Below are positions 8,505-17,538 of a stretch of 64,000 bases of DNA, in pieces. How positions within the stretch are numbered: the stretch's first letter is position 1; the number at the start of each line of letters is the position of its first letter. Location: contig NC_007626.1 of the NCBI RefSeq assembly GCF_000009985.1, forward strand, positions 3,651,943 through 3,715,942. Reading direction: 5' to 3'. This DNA comes from Paramagnetospirillum magneticum AMB-1. GTDB lineage: Bacteria > Pseudomonadota > Alphaproteobacteria > Rhodospirillales > Magnetospirillaceae. A program made the position numbers and the translations under genes. The notes beneath the pieces were generated by a model. The model had not been told where the DNA came from, ran no database searches, and was given only the letters and a program-made list of their open reading frames with translations.

Positions 8505-8813
8505 ATGAGCATACTGCACACCGTCAACAAATCCCCCTTCGAGCGGTCCTGCCTGGATGCCTGCCTGGGACACGCCCAGCCGGGCGATTCCGTCCTGCTG
8601 ATGGAGGACGCGGTGATCGCCGCGCTGTCCGGCACCGCGTTCGAGGGTAAGATGGCCGATGCTGCCAAGACCCTGAAGCTGAACGTGCTGGGTCCCGACC
8701 TGGCGGCCCGCGGGCTGGACCCCGCCCGGGTGGTGTCCGGCATCAGCGTCGTGGATTACGCCGGATTCGTCGATCTGGCGGCTGAGACCAAGGCGACCAA
8801 CGCCTGGCTGTAA
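8505..8813 (+). CDS. dsrH: DsrH sulfur-relay subunit
   Basis: TusB-like subunit of DsrEFH, 102 residues. The start at 8505 (MSILHTVNKS) matches the family N-terminus; the upstream in-frame ATG at 8481 falls in the repeat tail and is unlikely. The second cysteine in SCLDAC is residue 20, matching the conserved Cys20 reported for A. vinosum DsrH. It lies 115 bases after dsrF, an unusually wide gap for this operon, and 38 bases before dsrC. Confidence 0.92.
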   Translation: MSILHTVNKSPFERSCLDACLGHAQPGDSVLLMEDAVIAALSGTAFEGKMADAAKTLKLNVLGPDLAARGLDPARVVSGISVVDYAGFVDLAAETKATNAWL

Positions 8814-8851
8814 CTTCAGTACGCATCAAGAAGAAGCAAGGAGAGGAACAC

Positions 8852-9184
8852 ATGGCTTACACCAGCAACGGCGCCACCATCGAGGCTGATGAAGAGGGCT
8901 ATCTGACCGACATCAACCAGTGGAACGAGGACCTCGCCGGGCAGATCGCCAAGGACGAGGGCATCACCATGAGCCCCGAGCACTGGGAAGTGGTCAACTT
9001 CCTGCGCGAATACTATGCCGAGTACCAGATCGCTCCGGCGGTGCGCGTGCTGACCAAGGCCATCGCCAAGAAGATGGGCCCCGACAAGGGCAACAACAAG
9101 TATCTCTACGAGCTGTTCCCCTACGGCCCCGGCAAGCAGGCCTGCAAGATCGCCGGCCTGCCCAAGCCCACCGGCTGCGTGTAA
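8852..9184 (+). CDS. dsrC: DsrC sulfur-carrier protein
   Basis: Small soluble carrier that accepts sulfur from DsrEFH and presents it to DsrAB, then cycles through the DsrMKJOP complex. 110 residues. Seen: the flexible C-terminal arm CKIAGLPKPTGCV with the two redox cysteines separated by ten residues, the penultimate residue being Cys, exactly as required for the trisulfide mechanism. A clear GAGAGG site precedes the ATG. A 137-base gap with a long inverted repeat follows before dsrM. Confidence 0.97.
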   Translation: MAYTSNGATIEADEEGYLTDINQWNEDLAGQIAKDEGITMSPEHWEVVNFLREYYAEYQIAPAVRVLTKAIAKKMGPDKGNNKYLYELFPYGPGKQACKIAGLPKPTGCV

Positions 9185-9193
9185 TCACCAGCC

Positions 9194-9300
9194 TGTCATC
9201 CTGAGGGAGCCCTGCGACCGAAGGATCTCATCCTGGAAGGGCTCGGCCGATCCGGCACCGCCCTTCCAGACGGAGATCCTTCGCTTCGCTCAGGATGACA
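9194..9300. repeat. Long inverted repeat (GTCATCC family), copy A
   Basis: Opens TGTCATCCTGAG and closes CTCAGGATGACA, with further pairing inward (GAAGGATCTC against GAGATCCTTC; CTGGAAGGGC against GCCCTTCCAG). It fills the dsrC-dsrM gap. Related copies lie at 34404-34503 and 40400-40500. This is a dispersed palindromic repeat with no coding capacity; inside an operon it could form a long mRNA hairpin. Confidence 0.85.
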
Positions 9301-9321
9301 GCCTGATTTTGGTGCCTCCGG

Positions 9322-10062
9322 GTGAACGAGGGAACCTTGACGATCTTTTTCGCCATTCTCTTCAGCGTCTCGACCCTGGTCTTCGCGGCCGGGCTGGCCA
9401 TGAAGATCGCCCAGTACGCCCGCACGCCGGCGCCGTTGAAGATTCCCACCACGCCGGCGCCCCTGACCAAGGGCGGCGTGGCGTTGCGCCTGGGCCGCGA
9501 GGCCCTGCTGTTCGAAAGCCTGTTTCGCGGCAACAAGCCCCTGTGGCTGTTCGCTTTTGTCTTCCACCTGGGTCTCGCCGTGGTCCTGATCCGCCACGCC
9601 CGGTATTTCGAGACCCAAGTGGGGCCGCTGGTCGCCCTGGTCCAGCCCCTGGCCCAACCGGCCGGTCTGGCCATGGTGGCCGGTCTGGCCCTGCTGCTGG
9701 TCCGGCGCCTGGTGGTCGAGCGGGTGCGCTATGTCACCGGCCCCTCGGACATCCTGATGCTGGTGCTGCTGCTGGGCATCGGGGTGAGCGGCATGCTGAT
9801 GAAGTGCGTGGTCCATACGGACATCGTCGCGGTGAAGGCCTTCTTCACCGGCCTGATGGGGTTCGAGCTGCGCCCCCTGCCCGCCGATCCGCTGCTGGGC
9901 CTTCACCTTCTGCTGGTCTGCCTGCTGATGATCATCTTCCCGTTCTCCAAGCTGCTGCATGCGCCGGGCCTGTTCTTCAGCCCGACCCGCAACCAGACCG
10001 ACAATCCGCGCGAGGTGCGCCATCTGGCCCCCTGGGCCGCCAGGCTGGAAGAGAAGGGCTGA
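9322..10062 (+). CDS. dsrM: DsrM, membrane haem b subunit of DsrMKJOP
   Basis: NarI-like integral membrane subunit that exchanges electrons between the quinone pool and DsrK. 246 residues, close to DsrM of purple sulfur bacteria. Several hydrophobic helices are visible (IFFAILFSVSTLVFAAGL at the N-terminus; FAFVFHLGLAVVLI; LLGLHLLLVCLLMIIFPF), with His residues in the helices as candidate haem ligands. Start is uncertain: GTG at 9322, or TTG at 9337 which has GAGGG just upstream. dsrK starts 4 bases after the stop. Confidence 0.9.
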   Translation: MNEGTLTIFFAILFSVSTLVFAAGLAMKIAQYARTPAPLKIPTTPAPLTKGGVALRLGREALLFESLFRGNKPLWLFAFVFHLGLAVVLIRHARYFETQVGPLVALVQPLAQPAGLAMVAGLALLLVRRLVVERVRYVTGPSDILMLVLLLGIGVSGMLMKCVVHTDIVAVKAFFTGLMGFELRPLPADPLLGLHLLLVCLLMIIFPFSKLLHAPGLFFSPTRNQTDNPREVRHLAPWAARLEEKG

Positions 10063-10066
10063 AGAC

Positions 10067-11569
<1,503 letters not shown>

Positions 11570-11575
11570 AAGTAT

Positions 11576-11679
11576 TCCGAGGGGCGACAACGCCCCGAGG
11601 CAAGGGCAAAGCCCGCCGCGGCTTATGCCGCGAAAGCCAAGGGATGGGAACCAGCCCGCCCGGCGACTGAGGGACTAGA
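11576..11679 (+). repeat. Structured intergenic repeat, dsr copy 2
   Basis: About 104 bases between dsrK and dsrL, matching the dsrF-dsrH repeat. Hairpin 1 is GGGGCG/CGCCCC with ACAA loop (11580-11595); hairpin 2 is CGCGGC/GCCGCG with TTAT loop (11617-11632), a paired change from CGCGCC/GGCGCG in copy 1. The third stem survives only roughly (GGGATGG against CCAGCCC, one mismatch). The conserved tail GCCCGCCCGGCGA-TGAGGGAC precedes the next gene's ribosome site. Confidence 0.8.
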
Positions 11680-11698
11680 AACGAGAGGGAGAGCACGC

Positions 11699-13654
11699 AT
11701 GGCCGCCAAGACCAGCGCCGAGACCACCACCGAGGGGCGGAACTTCCGCCGCTACCAGGACGGCGATTTCACGCCCAAGCACTGGCAGGAAGAGATCTTC
11801 AAGGCCGGCTGGTCGCATAAATGCCCGACCTATGTGCTGCGCACGCCGCCCTGCTCGGGCTCGTGCCCCTCGGGCCACGACATCCGCGGCTGGCTGGACA
11901 TCGTGCGCGGCGTGGAAAAGCCCCCGGCCGGCATGGCCTGGCAGGAATACGCCTTCCGCCGCATGGTGGAGGCCAATCCCTTCCCCGCCGTCATGGGCCG
12001 CGTCTGCCCGGCACCGTGCGAAAGCGGCTGCAACCGCAACATGGTCGAGGAGCATGTGGGCATCAATTCGGTCGAGCACCATATCGGTGACTGGGCCATC
12101 GCCAACAAGCTGACCTTCCCCAAGCCCGAGCATGAGACGGGCAAGCATGTGGCGGTGGTGGGCGGCGGCCCGGCCGGCCTGTCGGCGGCCTATCAGCTGC
12201 GCCGCCAGGGCCATGCCGTCACCCTGTTCGAGGAAAAGGCCGAGCTGGGCGGCTATGTGCGCTACGGCATCCCCGGCTACCGCACGCCGCGCGAGGTGCT
12301 GGATTCCGAAATCGGCCGCATCATCGATATGGGCATCACGGTGCGCACCCAGTGCCGCATCGGCACCGACATCACCGTCTCGGAACTGGAAGAGAAGTAC
12401 GACGCCATCTTCTGGGGCATCGGCACCCATGCGGGCCGCGGCCTGCCCATTCCCGGCTGGAAGGACACCGTCAACTGCGTGTCGGGCGTCGCCTTCCTCA
12501 AGGCCTTCAACGAGGGCCGGCTGCAGCACGTTCCCGGGCGCATCATCGTGGTGGGCGGCGGCGACACCTCCATCGACGTGGCCTCGGTGGCGCGCCGCCT
12601 GGGCCATATCGACACGGTGTCCGAGCAGGACCGCGCCGACAACGTCATCCTGGGCCATGTGGCCCACGACGTGGCGGCCACGGCGCGGCGCGAGGGTGCC
12701 AACGTCACCCTGACCTCGCTGTTCCCGGTGGAGAAGATGTTCGCCGCCCAGCGCGAGATCGACGACGCCAAGCGTGAAGGCGTGGACATCCGGGGCGGCA
12801 TCATGCCGCTGGAGGTGATCCTGGGCGCCGACGGCCGCGCCACCGGCCTCAAGCTCTGCCAGTGCACCATGGAGGGCATGATTCCCAAGCCCGTCGAAGG
12901 GACCGAGTTCGTCCTGGACGCCGATCTGGTGGTCTCGGCCATCGGCCAGAGCGGCGATCTGGCCGACCTGCCCGAGATGGACAACGGCAAGGGCTTCATC
13001 AACGCCGACAAGGCCTATCGCGTGCCGGGCAAGCCCAAGCACTTCGTGGGCGGCGACGTGGTCAAGCCGCATCTGCTGACCACCGCCATCGGCCACGGCC
13101 GCGTGGCTTCGGCCGGCATTGCCGAATTCCTCGACCACGGCGACGTGGCCAAGCGCCCCAAGGTGGACGTGCACCACTTCAACCTGCTGGCCAAGCTGCA
13201 CGAAAGCAACCTGGACCCGGCGCCCTACCAGCCCGGCCCGGTGCGCGGCACCTTCGAGGCCAAATTCGCCGTGCACAATTTCGAGAACCGCTCGGCGGAG
13301 CAGATCATCCCCCATGACGACCTGTTCCTGGGGCATTTCACCCGCACGGCGCGTCACCATCGCCACGAAGTGCACATCGACGCCGACAAGGTCATCGGCA
13401 ATTTCGACGAGCGCCTGCTGACTCTCACGGATCAGGAGGTCATCGACGAAGCCAAGCGCTGCATGTCCTGCGGCCTGTGCTTCGAGTGCGACAATTGCGT
13501 GGTGTTCTGCCCCCAGACGGCGGTCAGCCGCGTCAAGAAGAGCGAGCGCACCACGGGGCGCTATGTGGAAACCGATTACGCCAAGTGCATCGGCTGCCAT
13601 ATCTGCAAGGATGTCTGCCCCACCGGCTATATCCAGATGGGGTTGGGGGAATAG
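11699..13654 (+). CDS. dsrL: DsrL, NAD(P)H:acceptor iron-sulfur flavoprotein
   Basis: GltD-like flavoprotein proposed to pass electrons between NAD(P)+ and DsrAB in oxidative sulfur metabolism. 651 residues. Seen: N-terminal cysteine cluster region (CPTYVLRTPPCSGSCPSGHD), FAD-binding GGGPAGLSAAYQLRRQGH near residue 156, a second dinucleotide motif VVGGGDTSIDVASVARRLGH near residue 283, and two C-terminal ferredoxin motifs (CMSCGLCFECDNCVVFCP; CIGCHICKDVCP). Strong ribosome site GAGAGGGAGAG. Its presence supports the oxidative reading, though some reducers also carry DsrL. Confidence 0.95.
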   Translation: MAAKTSAETTTEGRNFRRYQDGDFTPKHWQEEIFKAGWSHKCPTYVLRTPPCSGSCPSGHDIRGWLDIVRGVEKPPAGMAWQEYAFRRMVEANPFPAVMGRVCPAPCESGCNRNMVEEHVGINSVEHHIGDWAIANKLTFPKPEHETGKHVAVVGGGPAGLSAAYQLRRQGHAVTLFEEKAELGGYVRYGIPGYRTPREVLDSEIGRIIDMGITVRTQCRIGTDITVSELEEKYDAIFWGIGTHAGRGLPIPGWKDTVNCVSGVAFLKAFNEGRLQHVPGRIIVVGGGDTSIDVASVARRLGHIDTVSEQDRADNVILGHVAHDVAATARREGANVTLTSLFPVEKMFAAQREIDDAKREGVDIRGGIMPLEVILGADGRATGLKLCQCTMEGMIPKPVEGTEFVLDADLVVSAIGQSGDLADLPEMDNGKGFINADKAYRVPGKPKHFVGGDVVKPHLLTTAIGHGRVASAGIAEFLDHGDVAKRPKVDVHHFNLLAKLHESNLDPAPYQPGPVRGTFEAKFAVHNFENRSAEQIIPHDDLFLGHFTRTARHHRHEVHIDADKVIGNFDERLLTLTDQEVIDEAKRCMSCGLCFECDNCVVFCPQTAVSRVKKSERTTGRYVETDYAKCIGCHICKDVCPTGYIQMGLGE

Positions 13655-13656
13655 GG

Positions 13657-14031
13657 ATGCTGGCAAGGCTGCTCCTGGGAGTACTGATGATGCTGGGAGC
13701 GGCGGCGGCCACGGCCGCCGATCTGCCGGCCCTGCCCAAGGCCAAGGGCGAGGCCTGCATCGCCTCGGCCGAGGTGATGCGCCGCGACCACCCCGACATG
13801 CTGAAGCATCAGCGGGACGAGACGCTGCGCCTCGGCATCCGGGGCGCCAAGGCGTCGCTGAAGGAATGCGTGGCCTGCCACGCCACCCAGGCCGCCGACG
13901 GCCACGCGGTGCCGGTCAACGATCCCGGCCAGTTCTGCCAGTCCTGCCACGCCTATGCGGCGGTGAAGCCCGATTGCTTCGAGTGCCACGCGACGACACC
14001 TAAAACCACCATCAAGGAGGCGTCGCGATGA
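13657..14031 (+). CDS. dsrJ: DsrJ, periplasmic triheme cytochrome c
   Basis: Membrane-anchored c-type cytochrome of DsrMKJOP. 124 residues beginning MLARLLLGVLMMLGAAAATA, an uncleaved or cleaved signal anchor. Seen: exactly three CxxCH haem sites (CVACH, CQSCH, CFECH), plus an upstream conserved cysteine in GEACIAS that serves as an unusual haem ligand in the family. Starts two bases after dsrL, and its stop overlaps the dsrO start (ATGA). Confidence 0.94.
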   Translation: MLARLLLGVLMMLGAAAATAADLPALPKAKGEACIASAEVMRRDHPDMLKHQRDETLRLGIRGAKASLKECVACHATQAADGHAVPVNDPGQFCQSCHAYAAVKPDCFECHATTPKTTIKEASR

Positions 14032-14723
14032 TCAATCGCCGTCACCTGCTGCTGGCCTCCGGCGCCATCCTCATCGCCGCCCCCGCCGCCGCCCGCGAGG
14101 CGGGAAAGCCTGCCACCGCCGCCCAGCGCTGGGGCCTGCTGATCGACACCGGCAAGTGCGGCGCCGAATGCACAATCTGCGTCGAGGCCTGCAAGGCCGA
14201 GATGGGCCTCGCCGGCCACGACCGGCCGCGCACCGACGCCCAATACATCCGCAAGGTCAACGTCAAGGACCCCGCCACCGGCGCCGGCCATTCGGTGCCG
14301 GTGATGTGCCAGCACTGCGCCAAGCCGGCCTGCGTCGACGTCTGCCCCACCGGCGCTTCCATGAAGCGGGCCGACGGCATCGTGCTGGTGGATCGCCACA
14401 TCTGCATCGGCTGCCGCTACTGCATGATGGCATGCCCCTACAAGGCGCGAAGCTTCGCCCACGAGGAACAGACCGGCCAGCAGCCCCATCTGCCGCGGGG
14501 CAAGGGCACGGTGGAGGGCTGCACACTGTGCGTCCACCGCATCGACGAGGGCCGGCTTCCCGCCTGCGCCGAGGCCTGCGCCGCCAAGGCCAAGGGCGCC
14601 ATGCTGTTCGGTGACCTCAACGACCCGAAATCGGAGATCGCCCAGCGGGTGGCCCGCGAGGCCACCACCCGCATCCGCGCCGATCTGGGGCTGGAGCCCG
14701 CCATGCGTTACCAGGGGATCTGA
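14028..14723 (+). CDS. dsrO: DsrO, periplasmic ferredoxin-like subunit
   Basis: Iron-sulfur subunit linking DsrJ and DsrP. 231 residues. The N-terminus MINRRHLLLASGAILIAAPA has a twin-arginine pair before a hydrophobic core, consistent with Tat export of a folded Fe-S protein. Seen: several four-cysteine cluster motifs (CGAECTICVEACK; CQHCAKPACVDVCPTGA; CIGCRYCMMACPYKAR; CTLCVHR with later C residues), enough for about four 4Fe-4S centres. Coupled to dsrJ and 3 bases from dsrP. Confidence 0.94.
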   Translation: MINRRHLLLASGAILIAAPAAAREAGKPATAAQRWGLLIDTGKCGAECTICVEACKAEMGLAGHDRPRTDAQYIRKVNVKDPATGAGHSVPVMCQHCAKPACVDVCPTGASMKRADGIVLVDRHICIGCRYCMMACPYKARSFAHEEQTGQQPHLPRGKGTVEGCTLCVHRIDEGRLPACAEACAAKAKGAMLFGDLNDPKSEIAQRVAREATTRIRADLGLEPAMRYQGI

Positions 14724-14726
14724 GCC

Positions 14727-15938
14727 ATGAGCAGCACCACCACCTACACTCAAGTGCGCCCCTACACCCGGGGCTGGCTGGCCCTGATGGCGGCCCTGGG
14801 CGCCGTGATCGCCGTGGCGCTGGGCGCCGTCTTCCACATGGAGCACCAGGGCCACTGGGTCACCGGCATGACCAACCAGGTGGTGTGGGGCCTGCCCCAC
14901 GTCTTCGCCGTGTTCCTGATCGTCGCCGCCTCGGGGGCGCTGAACGTCGCCTCCATCGGCTCGGTGTTCGGACGCCAGGAATATCAGCCCCTGGGCCGGC
15001 TGTCGTCCCTGCTGGCCGTGGCCCTGCTGGCCGGGGGACTGGCGGTGCTGGTCCTCGACCTGGGACGGCCCGACCGGCTGTTCGTGGCCATGACCCACTT
15101 CAACTTCAAGTCCATCTTCGCCTGGAACGTCATCCTCTATTCCGGCTTCATGGCCGTGGTGGCGGTCTATCTGTGGACCATGATGGACTGGACCAGGAAG
15201 CGCTTCTACAAGCCGGCGGCCCTGGCCGCCTTCGGCTGGCGCCTGATCCTGACCACCGGCACCGGCTGCATCTTCGGTTTCCTGGCGGCGCGAGAGGCCT
15301 ATGGCGCGGCGGTGATGGCGCCCCTGTTCATCGCCATGTCCTTCGCCTATGGCCTGGCGGTGTTCATCCTGGTCCTGTCGGTGTCGTTCAAGATGACCCG
15401 GCGGCCCCTGGGCGACGAGGTTTCCACCCGGCTGCTGCGGCTGCTGGGGCTGTTCGTGGCGGCGAATCTCTATTTCACCGCGCTGTTGCACGTCACCCAG
15501 CTCTATTTCGCCGGACGAAGCGGCGTGGAATCCTTCATCCTGCTGCAGGGCGGCCTCCACACCACCCTGTTCTGGGTCGGGCAGGTGGGATTGGGCGGCA
15601 TCCTGCCCCTGGTCATCGCCTATGGCGGCTGCGGCCATGCCCCGCGCAAGCGGGCCATGATGGCCTCCATCCTGGTGGTGCTGGGCGGGCTGGCCCAGGT
15701 CTGGGTGATCATCATCGGCGGCCAGGCCTGGCCGCTGGACCTGTTCCCCGGCATGGAGGCGTCGTCCACCTTCGCCGACGGCCATGTCCACGACTATGCC
15801 CCCAGCGCCTGGGAGACCATGCTGGGCCTAGGCGGCGTTGCCATCGCCCTGGTGATCACCACCCTGGGCGTGACGGCCCTGCGCCTGCTGCCGGCCGGGC
15901 TGGGAGAGACAACCAGTTCGTGCGCCGGTCATAAGTAG
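14727..15938 (+). CDS. dsrP: DsrP, NrfD-family membrane subunit
   Basis: Polytopic quinone-interacting subunit of DsrMKJOP. 403 residues with about ten hydrophobic helices (for example LMAALGAVIAVALGAVF at the start and AIALVITTLGVTALRLL at the end), the usual NrfD/PsrC pattern. Last dsr gene here: dsrN, dsrR and dsrS, which follow dsrP in Allochromatium, are not present downstream. A 126-base A+T-rich gap separates it from the next gene. Confidence 0.93.
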   Translation: MSSTTTYTQVRPYTRGWLALMAALGAVIAVALGAVFHMEHQGHWVTGMTNQVVWGLPHVFAVFLIVAASGALNVASIGSVFGRQEYQPLGRLSSLLAVALLAGGLAVLVLDLGRPDRLFVAMTHFNFKSIFAWNVILYSGFMAVVAVYLWTMMDWTRKRFYKPAALAAFGWRLILTTGTGCIFGFLAAREAYGAAVMAPLFIAMSFAYGLAVFILVLSVSFKMTRRPLGDEVSTRLLRLLGLFVAANLYFTALLHVTQLYFAGRSGVESFILLQGGLHTTLFWVGQVGLGGILPLVIAYGGCGHAPRKRAMMASILVVLGGLAQVWVIIIGGQAWPLDLFPGMEASSTFADGHVHDYAPSAWETMLGLGGVAIALVITTLGVTALRLLPAGLGETTSSCAGHK

Positions 15939-16064
15939 GACTCCTATGCCGCACACAGACTGAAGTATGTATTTATTAACAAATTGTTGCTGTTTGTGCT
16001 AAAAATCTTCCAAACTAACCTTTGGGATAAGGGCAGGTAGGTATCACTTCCCGGGGGGGACAGT

Positions 16065-17342
16065 GTGAGCGCAAGCAGCAAAGCCCGTAGAGGGCCGGAA
16101 ACGTCGCCGCAGGATGATGGACTGGACGCCGTGCGCAATACGTTGCGCACGCAGGTCTCGGAGATTCTTCGCGTCAATCTCACTCAGCTTTCCGCCATTC
16201 CCCAGCATCTGGTCTATGACCACATCCTGGACACGCCCGACCTGTTGCACGAATGCTTTCAGGTCTTCCGCAATCAGCCCGACCTGTTCCGCAAGGTGGT
16301 GCTCCGCAAGGACAAGCGTCCCGCCACCGAAGGCGACGAGGAGCTGTGGTGCGGCCGGACCCTGGATCACGTGGTGGCGCTGGTGGTGCGGGCCTCGGCC
16401 AAGCGCTATTTCCGCGAGGCCATGCCCGCCCCCACCCCGCCGCCCGTGGTGGTCGAGGCCCCGTCGCTGCTGCACAAGACCGCCATCAAGCTGGGCATCA
16501 AGAAGCCCGCCCACCGCGCGCCCTACGTGACGCCGCAGGGGCCGGGCGACAAGCTCTACAACATGTTCCGCGACAATCTGCGTTTCGAATGGCAGGTTCC
16601 GCTGATCCCCAGCTATTCGGCGCTGACCCCCAGCATCGTCCGAGTCCTGGGGCCACGCATCCTCAAGCTGCGCGAGGCCACCCAGATCGACATCCTGGCC
16701 GCCGAGGGGCTTGGCCCCGACGGGCGCCTGCCGCTGCTGCTGGAAGATGCCCGCCGCCTGCGGGCCGTGGATGGCAGCATCGATTCCAACGCGCTGATGG
16801 AGGCCTTCACCAAGCAGGGCCTGAACGCCATCTTCCCCGACCTGGACGACGTGGCCCTGCGCAAGGCGGTGTCCCAGATCGCCGTGATGGAAAACAAGGC
16901 GGTGGACATGATCTTCCCCGCCCTGGAATACGCCCTGAAGCCGGTGACGGTGTTCCTGTTCACCGCCTACGCCAAGCTGGACATCAAGGGCTTCCGCCAG
17001 GCCTTCGGTCCTCACTGTGCCCTGTGGGCGGTGCAGAAGCTGGCCAAGCACCTGGAAACCCAGCGTCCCTGGCCGCGGTCCATGCCGGGCATGAAGTCGG
17101 CCAGCATCGCCGCCATGGCCTATGCCATCGACCTGGACAGCGGCATGCCGGCCAGTGCGCCGGTCCGTCAGGCGCCGCAAGCGGTGACCGGCGTGCCCAG
17201 CAATGCCGCCGTCCCCTCCATGGCCTCGGCGGCGCCGCCGCTGCCGCCCTCGCTGAAGAAGGCGCCGGCGGCGAAGTCCAACGCCGATCTGGAGCGGGCG
17301 TCCCGCCGGGCCAAGCCTCTGGCCAGCGCCGGCGCGCGGTAA
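16065..17342 (+). CDS. Hypothetical protein, 425 residues
   Basis: GTG start with a GGGGGG run 8-10 bases upstream. The protein is soluble-looking: no signal peptide or membrane helices, helical N-terminal two thirds, and an Ala/Pro-rich low-complexity C-terminus (about residues 360-425, with PSMASAAPPLPPSLKKAP). Phrases such as RNTLRTQVSEILRVNLTQLS and PQHLVYDHILDTPDLLHECF suggest an all-alpha fold. I do not recognise a family. It stands alone, preceded by an A+T-rich leader (15950-16020) that probably holds its own promoter. Confidence 0.75.
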   Translation: MSASSKARRGPETSPQDDGLDAVRNTLRTQVSEILRVNLTQLSAIPQHLVYDHILDTPDLLHECFQVFRNQPDLFRKVVLRKDKRPATEGDEELWCGRTLDHVVALVVRASAKRYFREAMPAPTPPPVVVEAPSLLHKTAIKLGIKKPAHRAPYVTPQGPGDKLYNMFRDNLRFEWQVPLIPSYSALTPSIVRVLGPRILKLREATQIDILAAEGLGPDGRLPLLLEDARRLRAVDGSIDSNALMEAFTKQGLNAIFPDLDDVALRKAVSQIAVMENKAVDMIFPALEYALKPVTVFLFTAYAKLDIKGFRQAFGPHCALWAVQKLAKHLETQRPWPRSMPGMKSASIAAMAYAIDLDSGMPASAPVRQAPQAVTGVPSNAAVPSMASAAPPLPPSLKKAPAAKSNADLERASRRAKPLASAGAR

Positions 17343-17385
17343 GATCTTCCCGTCGTCCCTTGGCCTGCGCCGGGGATGACGGCCT

Positions 17386-17504
17386 GGGGCAGTAGCCCCG
17401 ACCCGGATTGGAGACCATGTCTCCAAACCTCTCTTTTGCTTATTCATAAAATCAAAGGGGGACCGTGGCATCGCGCCCCGGGCGGGCGCGGGCAACAGCC
17501 CGCC
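17386..17504. repeat. Intergenic repeat (TCTCTTTTGC family), copy 1
   Basis: Matches 41938-42054. Shared landmarks: a GGGGC hairpin, the palindrome GGAGAC-3 bases-GTCTCC, the core CCAAACCTCTCTTTTGCTT, AAATCAAAGGGGGACCG, and a 3' GGGC/GCCC hairpin. It lies between the 3' ends of the 425-residue gene and the SulP gene. The reverse strand reads as a spurious peptide (PRSPFDFM...), so it is easily mis-annotated as a small protein. Confidence 0.8.
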
Positions 17505-17538
17505 AGGCGGCGGATCGGACGTAACTGGCCGCCCGACC

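Noticed and set aside
9959..10066. Longer dsrK start overlapping dsrM.
   Set aside because: The extra residues are the dsrM gene read in another frame; the ATG at 10067 gives the normal DsrK N-terminus.
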